Assembly (NCBI RefSeq): GCF_003313385.1
Contig: NZ_QMHN01000001.1
Location: 975,379-1,039,378 of the forward strand
Length of the DNA: 64,000 nucleotides
From: Pedobacter chitinilyticus
Lineage (GTDB): Bacteria > Bacteroidota > Bacteroidia > Sphingobacteriales > Sphingobacteriaceae
Direction: 5' to 3'
Shown here: positions 46,782 through 55,410 of the stretch, piece by piece
Layout: the number at the start of each line of letters is the position of its first letter
Numbering within the stretch: position 1 is the first letter of the stretch
Translations under genes and position numbers: made by a program
The notes under the pieces: model-generated
The model's database searches: none
Seen by the model: only the letters and a program-made list of their open reading frames with translations
Told to the model about the DNA's origin: nothing

Positions 46782-48137
46782 CTACTTCTTCACCGGAACC
46801 ATAATCCCAGGATACAACACCCCATCAGTAACCAAATTAAGATGAAGCAACTTGGCAATTAACGGTGCAATATCTTCCTGCCCCATTAAAGGCAACACCA
46901 CACCAGGTTTAATCCCTTTACCAAAAGCCACAAAACCAGTCTGTATCTCTTTAAAATCAGGCAAATAACCATGCGTACCCCCACTTACCGAAGCCAAAAA
47001 GTCGCCACTGGCCGAAGCCCCGAAACTAAAACCCTGATGAGCCGCTAAGGCCAATACCGCATTCGGATCACCCTGAGCCTTAACCAAAGCCTCCTTGTCT
47101 AACACCTTAAACATGCGCTTCATACCCTCAGGCAATTGCGCTAAGCCCTGCACTACCTTAGCCAAAGTCGATTTATCCTTAGGATCCCTTAAATGCAAAA
47201 AGGCCGAACCACCACTCTGTTGAAAATAAGCCTTCCAGCCTTCTTTATTCCCATCATCATACAAACCCAATTGCGCCAATAACACATTCGGTTTAAACTG
47301 CGTGTGGATGTCCACAAAACCATGATCCCCAGTAATGATAAACGTGGTGTTCTTGGCAATACCAGCAGCCTCTACCGCATCAATCAAGTTTTTAATCGCC
47401 ACATCAGCACCCACTACGGCCGACCTCACCTTATCACCATCCCTGCCTTGCTCATGCTCAAAATGATCCGTTGCCGCAATATGCAGTGCCAAGAAATTAG
47501 GCTTGTAGCGCTTAATGATATAAGCCGCCATCCTGGCCTTGTTTTGATCATTGCTGTTATAATCCAACGTCGCCCCAAACTCACCAAATTTCCCAATCGC
47601 ATAATCCTGCACCTCCTGCACCAACTCCTTAGGGCTCGACTCCAACAACATAGCCTTCACCTCATCCTTCTTCTCGCCCTTATTTTGCGGTAACACCACA
47701 TACTCAGGCAAATTATATGTAATAGGCGCACCCACCGTTACTGGCCAGCTCACACAAGCCGTCGTTAAACCAGCATCCTTCGCAGCAGTCCACAACGTAG
47801 GCACCTTAATGTCCTTATAATACCAAAACCACTTGCCCGAGATCCCCAAAGGCTCCACAGGCGTATTGTAATAAATTCCATGCTTAGCAGGCAACACCCC
47901 GCTCACAATCGTAGTATGCGAAGGATAAGTCACCGTAGGAAAACTGCCACGCACCCCTTCCGCATAAGCACCAACCTTCATCCCCTGACGCACATTCACC
48001 ATGCCCCATTGCGCATCCATATAAAACTCAGGTCTCAAACCATCCACACTAATCAATATCACGTGGTTCTGCTGCGCCTGCGCCACCATAGCGCCCATGC
48101 CCAAACCTATTATCAAAGCAAATACTCTTTTCATCAT
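46782..48137 (-). CDS. Exported alkaline phosphatase superfamily protein (nucleotide pyrophosphatase/phosphodiesterase)
   Basis: Signal peptide ends AQAQ (about residue 22). The metal-binding and catalytic order of the NPP family is present: VILISVDGLRPEFY with the first metal Asp, TVTYPSHTTIVSGVLPAKHGIYYN with the nucleophilic Thr, ATDHFEHEQG with Asp/His ligands, and ITGDHGFVDIH. Length 451 is near the bacterial type. Probably periplasmic; substrate could be nucleotides, phospholipids or sugar nucleotides. A second Met at codon 2 is an equally good start. Its TAG stop is part of a heptad array. Base composition is more C-rich in third positions than in the defence island. Confidence 0.9.
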   Translation of the reverse strand: MMKRVFALIIGLGMGAMVAQAQQNHVILISVDGLRPEFYMDAQWGMVNVRQGMKVGAYAEGVRGSFPTVTYPSHTTIVSGVLPAKHGIYYNTPVEPLGISGKWFWYYKDIKVPTLWTAAKDAGLTTACVSWPVTVGAPITYNLPEYVVLPQNKGEKKDEVKAMLLESSPKELVQEVQDYAIGKFGEFGATLDYNSNDQNKARMAAYIIKRYKPNFLALHIAATDHFEHEQGRDGDKVRSAVVGADVAIKNLIDAVEAAGIAKNTTFIITGDHGFVDIHTQFKPNVLLAQLGLYDDGNKEGWKAYFQQSGGSAFLHLRDPKDKSTLAKVVQGLAQLPEGMKRMFKVLDKEALVKAQGDPNAVLALAAHQGFSFGASASGDFLASVSGGTHGYLPDFKEIQTGFVAFGKGIKPGVVLPLMGQEDIAPLIAKLLHLNLVTDGVLYPGIMVPVKK

Positions 48138-48657
48138 GCTAATTTTTAATGCTGCGAAGATATTGGCCCTACATGCTGTGGATATTATCGAAATGTTAAG
48201 TTTTGTTTAGGAGATAGGGATTAGGGGTTAGGAGTTAGGAGTTAGGAGTTAGGGGTTAGGGGCTAGGAGTTAGTAATTAGTAGTTAGTAATTAGTAATTA
48301 GTAATTAGGAGTTAGTAATTAGATATTAGTAGTTAGTATTTAGATGCGTAGTCCCCAAATTCCCCTCTTTTAGAGGGGTGCCCAACGGGCGGGGTGTTTT
48401 TTCATGGTTTAATCGATGATTTGCTTTATTGGTTAACCGATGATTTGTTTAATCGGTTAATTGTAAAGCCACCAACTGAAAACTGCCAACTGTAAACTGA
48501 AAACTACCAACTGAAAACTGAAAACTGAAAACTACCAACTGATAACTGCCAACTGTAAACTAAAAACTGTAAACTAAAAACTGTAAACTGTAAACTGTCA
48601 ACTTTGCACTTTATCCTCACATTTTCTATATTTATACCAACACTATCCTAATTTACT
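48138..48657. repeat. Composite repeat element, copy 2, filling a divergent gap
   Basis: GTTAGGA/GTTAGTA/ATTAGTA heptads run from about 48208 to 48345 (near twenty units), followed by the hairpin CCCCTCTTTTAGAGGGG at 48362-48378, GCCCAACGGGCGGGG, the GGTTTAATCGATGATTTG core, and an AACTGNN array 48471-48602. The last 55 bp before the ATG at 48658 are non-repetitive and AT-rich and may hold the promoter. The first 70 bp after the divergent start at 48137 hold no recognised signal. Confidence 0.85.
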
Positions 48658-49284
48658 ATGAAAAAATTCAAATCTACCGATCCCTTCGAGTTACGCCCGT
48701 GTCTTGTTGGAATGGGTGTATTCATCACCGAAGCCCATTATTATATCTTAGATTTATGCTATTACCTTACCTTTAAAAAATCGCTCAAGCTGATGGACCG
48801 CGAGTTTTACGATCCACTTTTAACCCCAATAATCGAAATTGAGTTCTATAAAGACATCGATGACCCTATCGTAAGAAACGGTCACGATGCTGGCACTTTG
48901 CTGACCGATTATCTGTATCCCTTCCTACTGCGTAATGGCCTCGATGAAGCAGAAATCTTTAAAGAAGACCTAGAGATTGGGCAAGCAAACAGGTACGCCA
49001 CCTATGGTTCTTATGCGCTCAGAAAAAGTTATCCGCAAACCGCTTTGATTTATCAGCGGTTCCTCGAAGGACTATCCAAAAGTTTTTATTACTACGCCTG
49101 TGCACTAACAATGCAGAGTTATCAAATTCCTAAGCACATGAGAACAGCGATCGATTACAGCCCGCAAGGTAGCTTTAAATGGCTTAATGTCGAGCTTTAC
49201 GAAGTACAAAGCCTAGTTGAATTGATTGAGGCCCTACAAGAAGAAGAAGCAAAGCTAAAAAAGATCATGACCAGAAAAAGGTAA
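48658..49284 (+). CDS. 208-residue protein of unknown function (tandem copy 1)
   Basis: No family recognised. Cytoplasmic, no signal peptide or membrane helix; mostly helical, with a repeated FYKDIDDPIVRNGHDAGTLL motif in the middle and YSPQGSFKWLN near the end. Begins MKKFKSTDPFELRPC. About three in five residues match the following 208-residue gene, with no length change, so both are probably folded and selected. Strong conservation of SxKxMxxEF, DIDDPIVRNG, YQRFLEELS and LIEALQ suggests a helical bundle or a binding fold. The TAA stop is followed directly by GTTAG heptads. Confidence 0.75.
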   Translation: MKKFKSTDPFELRPCLVGMGVFITEAHYYILDLCYYLTFKKSLKLMDREFYDPLLTPIIEIEFYKDIDDPIVRNGHDAGTLLTDYLYPFLLRNGLDEAEIFKEDLEIGQANRYATYGSYALRKSYPQTALIYQRFLEGLSKSFYYYACALTMQSYQIPKHMRTAIDYSPQGSFKWLNVELYEVQSLVELIEALQEEEAKLKKIMTRKR

Positions 49285-49612
49285 GTTAGTGGCTAGCTGT
49301 TAGTGATTAGTAGTTAGATATTAGGAATTAGTATTTAGATGCCTAGTCCTAAAATTCCCCTCTTTTAGAGGGGTGCCCAACGGGCGGGGTGTTTTTTCAA
49401 GGTTTAACCGATGATTTGTTTTATTGGTTAACTGATGATTTGTTTAATCGGTTAATTGTAAAGCTGCCTACTCCTAACTGTCAACTGATAACTGTCAACT
49501 AATAACTGTCAACCGCCAACTGTAAACTGCCAACTGAAAACTGCCAACTGCCAACTGTCAACTGCCAACTGCTAACTGTAAACTGAAAACTGTAAACTGA
49601 AAACTGCCAACT
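49283..49612. repeat. Composite repeat element, copy 3, between the tandem genes
   Basis: Same order as copy 2: GTTAGTG-type heptads from the stop codon, hairpin CCCCTCTTTTAGAGGGG at 49357-49373, GCCCAACGGGCGGGG, GATGATTTG core, then AACTGNN units that run to 49612. The last heptad contains the ATG of the next gene (AACTATG). Confidence 0.85.
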
Positions 49613-50239
49613 ATGAAAACAACCAAACCAACCGATCCATTCGAGTTAACCCCATGTATCCATGGAATGACCACAATCATCACCTATGCCTATACCCACA
49701 TACTCAATTTCTGCTACGCCCTTACCTTTAAAAAATCACTGAAGGCCCTAGCCCATGAATTTAAAGACCCAGAAGAAAACCCCATCAACGACGTCGAGTT
49801 CTATCAAGATATAGACGATCCCATCGTAAGAAACGGTTACAATTCCGCCACGTTGCTCATCAACTACATCCACCCATTCCTACTACGCTACAACCTAGAT
49901 CATGAACAAATAATGAATTTAAACCTCAACGACGAAGCAAAAAGATACGCCCCTACCTTTATCACTTACCTACGCGGAAAAAGCTACCTACAAACCTCAC
50001 TAGCCTATCAACGTTTTCTCGAAGAACTCTCCAACACCTTCTACCACTACGCCTGCGCCCTAAGCCTCAACAGCTATCAAATCCCAGTGTACATGCGAAC
50101 CTCCCTAAACTATACCCCACAAGGCAGCTTCAAATGGCTAAACAGCGACCATTATGAAGTACAAAGCCTAATTGAATTGATAGAAGCCTTGCAGAAACTA
50201 GAAGCAGAACTAAAAGAAATCATGACCAAAAAAAGGTAA
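49613..50239 (+). CDS. 208-residue protein of unknown function (tandem copy 2)
   Basis: Same length and plan as copy 1 (begins MKTTKPTDPFELTPC; contains YQDIDDPIVRNGYN, YQRFLEELS, YTPQGSFKWLN, SLIELIEALQ). The ATG lies inside the final AACTGNN unit, so the start codon and the repeat have one origin or the repeat has expanded up to it. The two genes with their downstream element form a 955-bp tandem unit. Function unknown; sequence differences are spread evenly rather than in one domain. Ends with the same KKR as copy 1. Confidence 0.75.
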   Translation: MKTTKPTDPFELTPCIHGMTTIITYAYTHILNFCYALTFKKSLKALAHEFKDPEENPINDVEFYQDIDDPIVRNGYNSATLLINYIHPFLLRYNLDHEQIMNLNLNDEAKRYAPTFITYLRGKSYLQTSLAYQRFLEELSNTFYHYACALSLNSYQIPVYMRTSLNYTPQGSFKWLNSDHYEVQSLIELIEALQKLEAELKEIMTKKR

Positions 50240-50502
50240 GTTAGTGGCTAGTGATTAGGAGTTAGGAATTAGTATTCAGTATTTAGATGCGTAGTCCCAA
50301 ATTCCCCTCTTTTAGAGGGGTGCCCAACGGGCGGGGTGTCTTTTCATGGTTTAATCCATGATTTGTTTAATCGCTTAATTGTAGAACTGCCTTCCCTAAC
50401 TGAAACTGTCAACTGGTAACTCATAACTGAGAACTGCCAACTGCAAACGTCATCCAGTGCGTTACTGTCCCGACTCTTCGGGAGCGAAGGATCTCTAATC
50501 AC
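50238..50502. repeat. Composite repeat element, copy 4, and GTCAT unit
   Basis: GTTAGTG heptads after the stop, core with CCCCTCTTTTAGAGGGG at 50304-50320, a shorter AACTG array to 50446, then a GTCATCC-type unit at 50449-50496 (GTCATCCAGTGCG to GGATCTCT). It marks the junction with the AT-rich defence island. Confidence 0.85.
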
Positions 50503-51075
50503 CTAGGAATTTTCATTAAAAATATGCGAAACTTTATCATTAATGGATAGAGAAGATAGATAACCTTTAATTTGATCATCTTCTTGAATTAAAGTAAAAA
50601 CTTGTCTATAGTTATTATCATATCTGTCTTTAAAAAAAATCATGGATAAAAACTTTAGGTCTTTAAAATTCGACTGTTTTTTGCGGAAGAAATACATAAC
50701 AGTAACGTCTTGACTAATACAGTCTACATCTTCCGTAAGAATTTCTATATCACAAAATGGCATTGCTCTCACATTTAAATTTAAAGCCTGCAAGTTCCCT
50801 ACTTTCTTTAAATGGATTATCAAATTTGGGTCCTCATTTCTACTTTCCAAGTGATAAAAGGCATATTCCTTCAAAATGAAAATAGGTCTATCTTCTTTAA
50901 CGTATTTATCAATCTCGATTTGTGTTAAATCTAATTGGCTTTTTTGAACGATCAGTTGAGACTGAAAAGTTCTGTAGATAAAATATAATGTAACAATTGT
51001 AGCAATCGTTAAAACCCAGTCAGATACCGTGCCCCAAATTGTAACATCAAAAGGAAAGTTGAACATATTTATCAA
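50503..51075 (-). CDS. Small membrane protein partner of the putAbiC-type gene
   Basis: 190 residues. N-terminal transmembrane helix about residues 14-34 (SDWVLTIATIVTLYFIY), then a soluble domain with no recognised family: beta-strand-rich segments RPIFILKEYAFYHLE, PNLIIHLKKVGNLQALNLNV and VTVMYFFRKKQ. It overlaps the 464-residue putAbiC-like gene by four bases and would be made with it. Probably an anchored accessory protein of an anti-phage unit, but no function is shown by sequence. Confidence 0.65.
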   Translation of the reverse strand: MINMFNFPFDVTIWGTVSDWVLTIATIVTLYFIYRTFQSQLIVQKSQLDLTQIEIDKYVKEDRPIFILKEYAFYHLESRNEDPNLIIHLKKVGNLQALNLNVRAMPFCDIEILTEDVDCISQDVTVMYFFRKKQSNFKDLKFLSMIFFKDRYDNNYRQVFTLIQEDDQIKGYLSSLSINDKVSHIFNENS

Positions 51076-52466
51076 TTAATGAGCTTTCTATTGTCCTCTT
51101 CACTTAAGTTACTTCCTAAATCAAACAGTTCAAACAAACCATCACTCTCTCTTTTTCCCTCCTTAAATAGAAAGCTTCTATAACTATTATCCTTAAACAA
51201 TTCAAATGGATCAAATTCTCTTAACACCAAATTTTGATCTAAATTATGTATCATTCTGTAATCTGTGAAAAACCTATTTGCAAGTCTCTCATCGCCTGGT
51301 TCTTTATCTTCCCAAGCTTCACCATACCCAGCTAGCCAATTATAATATAAAAGGGCTACTTCATGATTAGATAATTGTGCTCTAAACATTTTCAAATACT
51401 TTCTTTTGTCTTCGTAAGAAAGTATTTGGCTATTTTCATTAACAACAAAATTAACTATCGCATACATATGTCTATAGAAATGTCCTAGCCTTATTAAATG
51501 ACCACCAAAAGGCTTATAACTAAAATCTAAATGTAGTGACTCTGAGTTAATGTAAGCTTTAATATACCTTATACCTCTTTTATGACAGGTTCGAAGCACT
51601 TCCAACTCTGCTAAAATCTCATTGTATAGTTTTGCATCGTTTTTTCTAGTAAAGTCATAATCCAATTTACTGTCTTTTATCAATTTATTATAAATGTCCT
51701 TACCAGAAAAGAAAATTTTATAGGAAAGCATCAATATTTTTTCATACAACACCTTCTTTTGATGTTTACTTAATGAATGGTTCTTTAACACAAAATGGCT
51801 TACAACATTAAAAGTCAAATGAAACTCCTTAAGCATAAGATTGAATATTTTTCGTCCACTTATTAACTTAGTTTCTTTTATATTATTTCTTTTTGACGAA
51901 TCATATTCTCCTTTTGCTTTTTGTTGTTTCACTTCATGATAAATAATACATGCTTCGTCATCATTTATTTTTTCATCATACTGATATCCCTCAATTACCA
52001 TTTCATTTACATTCTCTTTATGAAGCTTTAGCATTTCATAAAATTGAGATTCAAATTGCTGAAGCTTAAACTGTTTCTTTAACTCTTTATTTGCTTCTAA
52101 AAAAGACTTGTTCGCACTATATTGGGCATAAAAAGCTAACCCTGTTATAATTACACCTGCAATGGCTATAAAGGGGTTCATTACACCTCCAAGTGTATCA
52201 CCCAATGGACCTGTTAAACTGTAAATTGATTTATTTTCACTTGTTCCATAAGACACTTCTTTAAAATCAATAAATTTAAAGATGATGATGGGACTTATGA
52301 TCGCGAACAAAACAAATAAACCTCCTATCGTAAGCAAATAGAAACTTATTTTGCTTTCATTAACCTTACTACGGTACTTTATTTTAGGAAAAAGCAAATA
52401 AATAATCGAAAATATCAGAAACAGATATAAAAAGATAGATGCGAGAGCCGTTAATTCTTGTGTCAT
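51072..52466 (-). CDS. putAbiC-type phage abortive-infection protein
   Basis: Three N-terminal hydrophobic helices (about 8-28, 46-70, 90-112) anchor it. The cytoplasmic part has FESQFYEMLKLHKENV (about 143-158) and the C-terminal FGGHLIRLGHFYRHMYAIV and AQLSNHEVALLYYNWLAGYG, the typical pattern of the putative phage abortive-infection family (PF16872 as I recall). Length 464 fits. It is 192 bp downstream of hsdM on the same strand, in an AT-rich stretch. The mechanism is not known to me; infection-triggered membrane action is conjecture. Confidence 0.7.
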   Translation of the reverse strand: MTQELTALASIFLYLFLIFSIIYLLFPKIKYRSKVNESKISFYLLTIGGLFVLFAIISPIIIFKFIDFKEVSYGTSENKSIYSLTGPLGDTLGGVMNPFIAIAGVIITGLAFYAQYSANKSFLEANKELKKQFKLQQFESQFYEMLKLHKENVNEMVIEGYQYDEKINDDEACIIYHEVKQQKAKGEYDSSKRNNIKETKLISGRKIFNLMLKEFHLTFNVVSHFVLKNHSLSKHQKKVLYEKILMLSYKIFFSGKDIYNKLIKDSKLDYDFTRKNDAKLYNEILAELEVLRTCHKRGIRYIKAYINSESLHLDFSYKPFGGHLIRLGHFYRHMYAIVNFVVNENSQILSYEDKRKYLKMFRAQLSNHEVALLYYNWLAGYGEAWEDKEPGDERLANRFFTDYRMIHNLDQNLVLREFDPFELFKDNSYRSFLFKEGKRESDGLFELFDLGSNLSEEDNRKLIN

Positions 52467-52658
52467 TCTTAATTATTATTTAACCTTATTTTTCAATTTC
52501 TTTAAATAAATTACTAGTATCACTATTGTTTTTTTAATCTGGCATCTCTATCAGACATCTCATCATAGCATCTATAGTAAATATCAGCCTGCCCCCGTCA
52601 GCTAGCTTGCTCATTATCTCCTTCAAAAAAAAAACTGTGTAGCTATTTGATCAGATAC

Positions 52659-54185
52659 TTATTTTAAATTATCCTTTTCTAATACCCTTACTATCTCCCT
52701 AAAACTATCCAACCCCGCTTCAATATTATCAATAATCTCCAATGCTAAAACATCTGGGTCGGGTAAATTATCCAAATCAGTCAAACTCTGATCTTTTACC
52801 CAAAAAATATCCAAACTGGTTTTATCTCTTGCAATGATTTCATCATAGCTATATTTTCTCCAACGACCATCTGGATTGCTTTCACTCCAAGTTTCTTTAC
52901 GTTTATTAATGTTTGAAGAATTATAGCATGCTACAAAATCTAACAAATCAGTTTCGGCTAAAGGTTTTTTCTTTAAAGTATGGTGAACGTTGGTTCTGTA
53001 ATCATAAAACCAAACTTCTTTTGTCCAAGCATCTTTATTAGCAGGCTTGTTATTAAAGAACAAAACATTTGCCTTTACACCATTAGCGTAGAAAATACCA
53101 GTAGGCAAACGTAAAATCGTATGCAGTTCTGTTGTTTTCAATAACTGCTTTCTAATTTCTTCTCCTGCTCCTCCTTCAAATAAAACGTTATCTGGTAATA
53201 CAACAGCCGCTTCGCCATCAATCTTCATTAAAGATTTAATATGCTGTAAAAAGTTCAACTGTTTATTGCTTGTTGTTTCCCAAAAATCTTGACGATTGTA
53301 GCTGATATCTTCTTTTTCGATATCACCATCTTCATTGGTAACGGTCATACCGCTTTTTTTACCAAACGGCGGATTGGCTAATACATAGTCATAAGTCTGA
53401 CTGTCGGCTGCTATCAATGCGTCATTTGATTTTACCAACGGCTCTGCATCTATTTCACCAATACCGTGGAGATAAAGGTTCATTAGACACATTCTACGAG
53501 TACTAGCTACGATTTCATTTCCGTGAAAAGTACTGTTCTTTAAGAACATCTTTTCGTCTTTGTCTAATTTATTATTTTCAGTTAACCAATCATACGCTGC
53601 CAAAAAGAAACCGCCCGAACCACAAGCTGGATCTATTACTGTTTTCATAGGTTTTGGCTGTACGCAAGCAACCATTGTTTTGATTAAAGCGCGGGGTGTA
53701 AAGTATTGCCCTGCTCCTGATTTGGTATCTTCTGCATTCTTTTCGAGTAAACCTTCGTAAATAGTTCCTTTTACATCGGCACCCATTAAACTCCAATTTT
53801 CCTTACCAATTAAAGTGATGATACGTTGCAGGTTAGCTGGGTCTTGTATTTTGTTTTGGCTCTTTACATAAATTTGCCCTAACATTCCCTTCTCAGTACC
53901 TAATGACCGCAAAGCTTGTATATAAAAAGACTCCAATTCTGCACCATTTTTTGAAGTTAAATTCTCCCAAGAACAAACCTCTGTACCTTCCACTTCTTTG
54001 CCTTCTACATCTTTTAACCTAGGTAGTTTCAGATTTCTGTTATAAGGTGGCCTATTTAATTCATCCACCATTTTAAGAAATAGCAAATAGGTGATCTGTT
54101 CCAAATAATCTCCATAACCTACTCCATCGTGGCGCATTACGTTCGCCAGATTCCATATTTTTGATACTATTGCTGCTTCTGTCAT
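52659..54185 (-). CDS. hsdM: Type I restriction-modification methyltransferase subunit HsdM
   Basis: Adenine-N6 methylase and part of the specificity complex. N-terminal HsdM helical domain about 8-130 (NLANVMRHDGVGYGDYLEQITYLL), then SAM motif DPACGSGG at 185-192 and catalytic NPPF at 271-274. A complete 508-residue protein. It is the last gene of an hsdR-hsdS-MBL-hsdM operon, one base after the MBL gene. Gene order with the methylase last is not the commonest. Confidence 0.95.
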   Translation of the reverse strand: MTEAAIVSKIWNLANVMRHDGVGYGDYLEQITYLLFLKMVDELNRPPYNRNLKLPRLKDVEGKEVEGTEVCSWENLTSKNGAELESFYIQALRSLGTEKGMLGQIYVKSQNKIQDPANLQRIITLIGKENWSLMGADVKGTIYEGLLEKNAEDTKSGAGQYFTPRALIKTMVACVQPKPMKTVIDPACGSGGFFLAAYDWLTENNKLDKDEKMFLKNSTFHGNEIVASTRRMCLMNLYLHGIGEIDAEPLVKSNDALIAADSQTYDYVLANPPFGKKSGMTVTNEDGDIEKEDISYNRQDFWETTSNKQLNFLQHIKSLMKIDGEAAVVLPDNVLFEGGAGEEIRKQLLKTTELHTILRLPTGIFYANGVKANVLFFNNKPANKDAWTKEVWFYDYRTNVHHTLKKKPLAETDLLDFVACYNSSNINKRKETWSESNPDGRWRKYSYDEIIARDKTSLDIFWVKDQSLTDLDNLPDPDVLALEIIDNIEAGLDSFREIVRVLEKDNLK

Positions 54186-54186
54186 T

Positions 54187-55401
54187 TTATAAATTGATCA
54201 ATATGTCAGTTTTTGTTGTTAAAGTTGTTTCTGTACTATCAAAATCTGTATTTAAACATGATAAATAGATTTTGTCGGGATGCTTATAACTATTTTTTCC
54301 CACAGAAATTATTGCTTGTTTAAATCTCATACTTCCTGGATTGTGGTATATAAATTTCCCAGCTTTACCTCCATGGTGCGGGACAATAAGAAAATGTTCA
54401 TGATTATAGTTTAAATGCGGTAATACAAATTGCGATAATTGCAAGTACTGACAGTCTCCGGAAAATATAACACTGGACTTTGCTGTTTTTAAGGATAAAA
54501 CCAGACCAGATATATTTCGATCTTTGTGATACTGCGAATTATATAGAACTATTTGGTCGGTTGTATCATTTAGTGGCGTTAAACTTGTTATTCTAACTTT
54601 AGGTATTCTATTTTCAGCGCGAATTGCATATATATCTTGATAGTCCTTAACATTTCTAATCCTACTATATAATTTTCTACTTGTTAGATTCGGTATATCA
54701 TTTCTAAAAATGTATTTTGAAAAAAAGGTTAGTTCCTTATCGGTCATTCCTAAAAGACAATGATAATGATCTTTGTCCCAATGTGATAGTATAAAAACAG
54801 GTTTATCGTTTCTGTAATTTGCATTGCTTTGATCAATTAATGTTCGAATTTCAGAAGGTTTAGCATCTACATTTGTTCCACAATCATAAACTAAAAGAAA
54901 GGTGTCGTCTCGAATAATTTCATTCCAATTTCCTTGTCCAACATTTCGAACATTAACCTTAATATGACCTTTCAAATCAAATAGTAAATCATCAATATTC
55001 CATTTACCACAAATTAGATGACTAGATTCAAAGTCGTTATTTACGGAAACTGAATGGTCGAAAATTTCTTCTCCAAAATTAAAATTTGATAAATTAATTG
55101 AATATGCTATCAATAGAGAGTTTTCATACTCATCCATGAAACCATTTTCCCACCAGTTAGTAATAGTTTCCCTTTTAATTGAATAGTAAGTGTTTTCCTG
55201 AATATTTTTACCATAATAATCTTTAAGTAAAATCATTGTAGGTTTTTCAATGTTCAAACTTGCATTCGAATATTCAGAAAACATTGCAAACTCATTCGAA
55301 TCGTAGAAATCAAACAAAACTGTTTTATTTCTTTTATCAAATTCTTCAATATAAACTAAAATATCATCTGGAAAGTTTTTTTTATGATTACTATACTTCA
55401 C
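54187..55401 (-). CDS. Metallo-beta-lactamase-fold protein inside the hsd operon
   Basis: 404 residues. Residues 1-145 have no recognised family. The MBL fold starts near 146 (KVNVRNVGQGNWN), with DCG at 173-175, the metal motif SHWDKDH at 206-212 (H207, D209, D211, H212), SGDC at 314-317 and PHHGG at 341-345. This pattern matches the ComEC/Rec2-type MBL hydrolases rather than beta-lactamases, so a nuclease or phosphodiesterase is expected. It is 9 bp after hsdS and 1 bp before hsdM, so it is co-translated with the restriction system. The role could be toxicity, DNA end processing or an accessory defence effector; none is shown. Confidence 0.82.
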   Translation of the reverse strand: MKYSNHKKNFPDDILVYIEEFDKRNKTVLFDFYDSNEFAMFSEYSNASLNIEKPTMILLKDYYGKNIQENTYYSIKRETITNWWENGFMDEYENSLLIAYSINLSNFNFGEEIFDHSVSVNNDFESSHLICGKWNIDDLLFDLKGHIKVNVRNVGQGNWNEIIRDDTFLLVYDCGTNVDAKPSEIRTLIDQSNANYRNDKPVFILSHWDKDHYHCLLGMTDKELTFFSKYIFRNDIPNLTSRKLYSRIRNVKDYQDIYAIRAENRIPKVRITSLTPLNDTTDQIVLYNSQYHKDRNISGLVLSLKTAKSSVIFSGDCQYLQLSQFVLPHLNYNHEHFLIVPHHGGKAGKFIYHNPGSMRFKQAIISVGKNSYKHPDKIYLSCLNTDFDSTETTLTTKTDILINL

Positions 55402-55410
55402 TTCTAAAGA

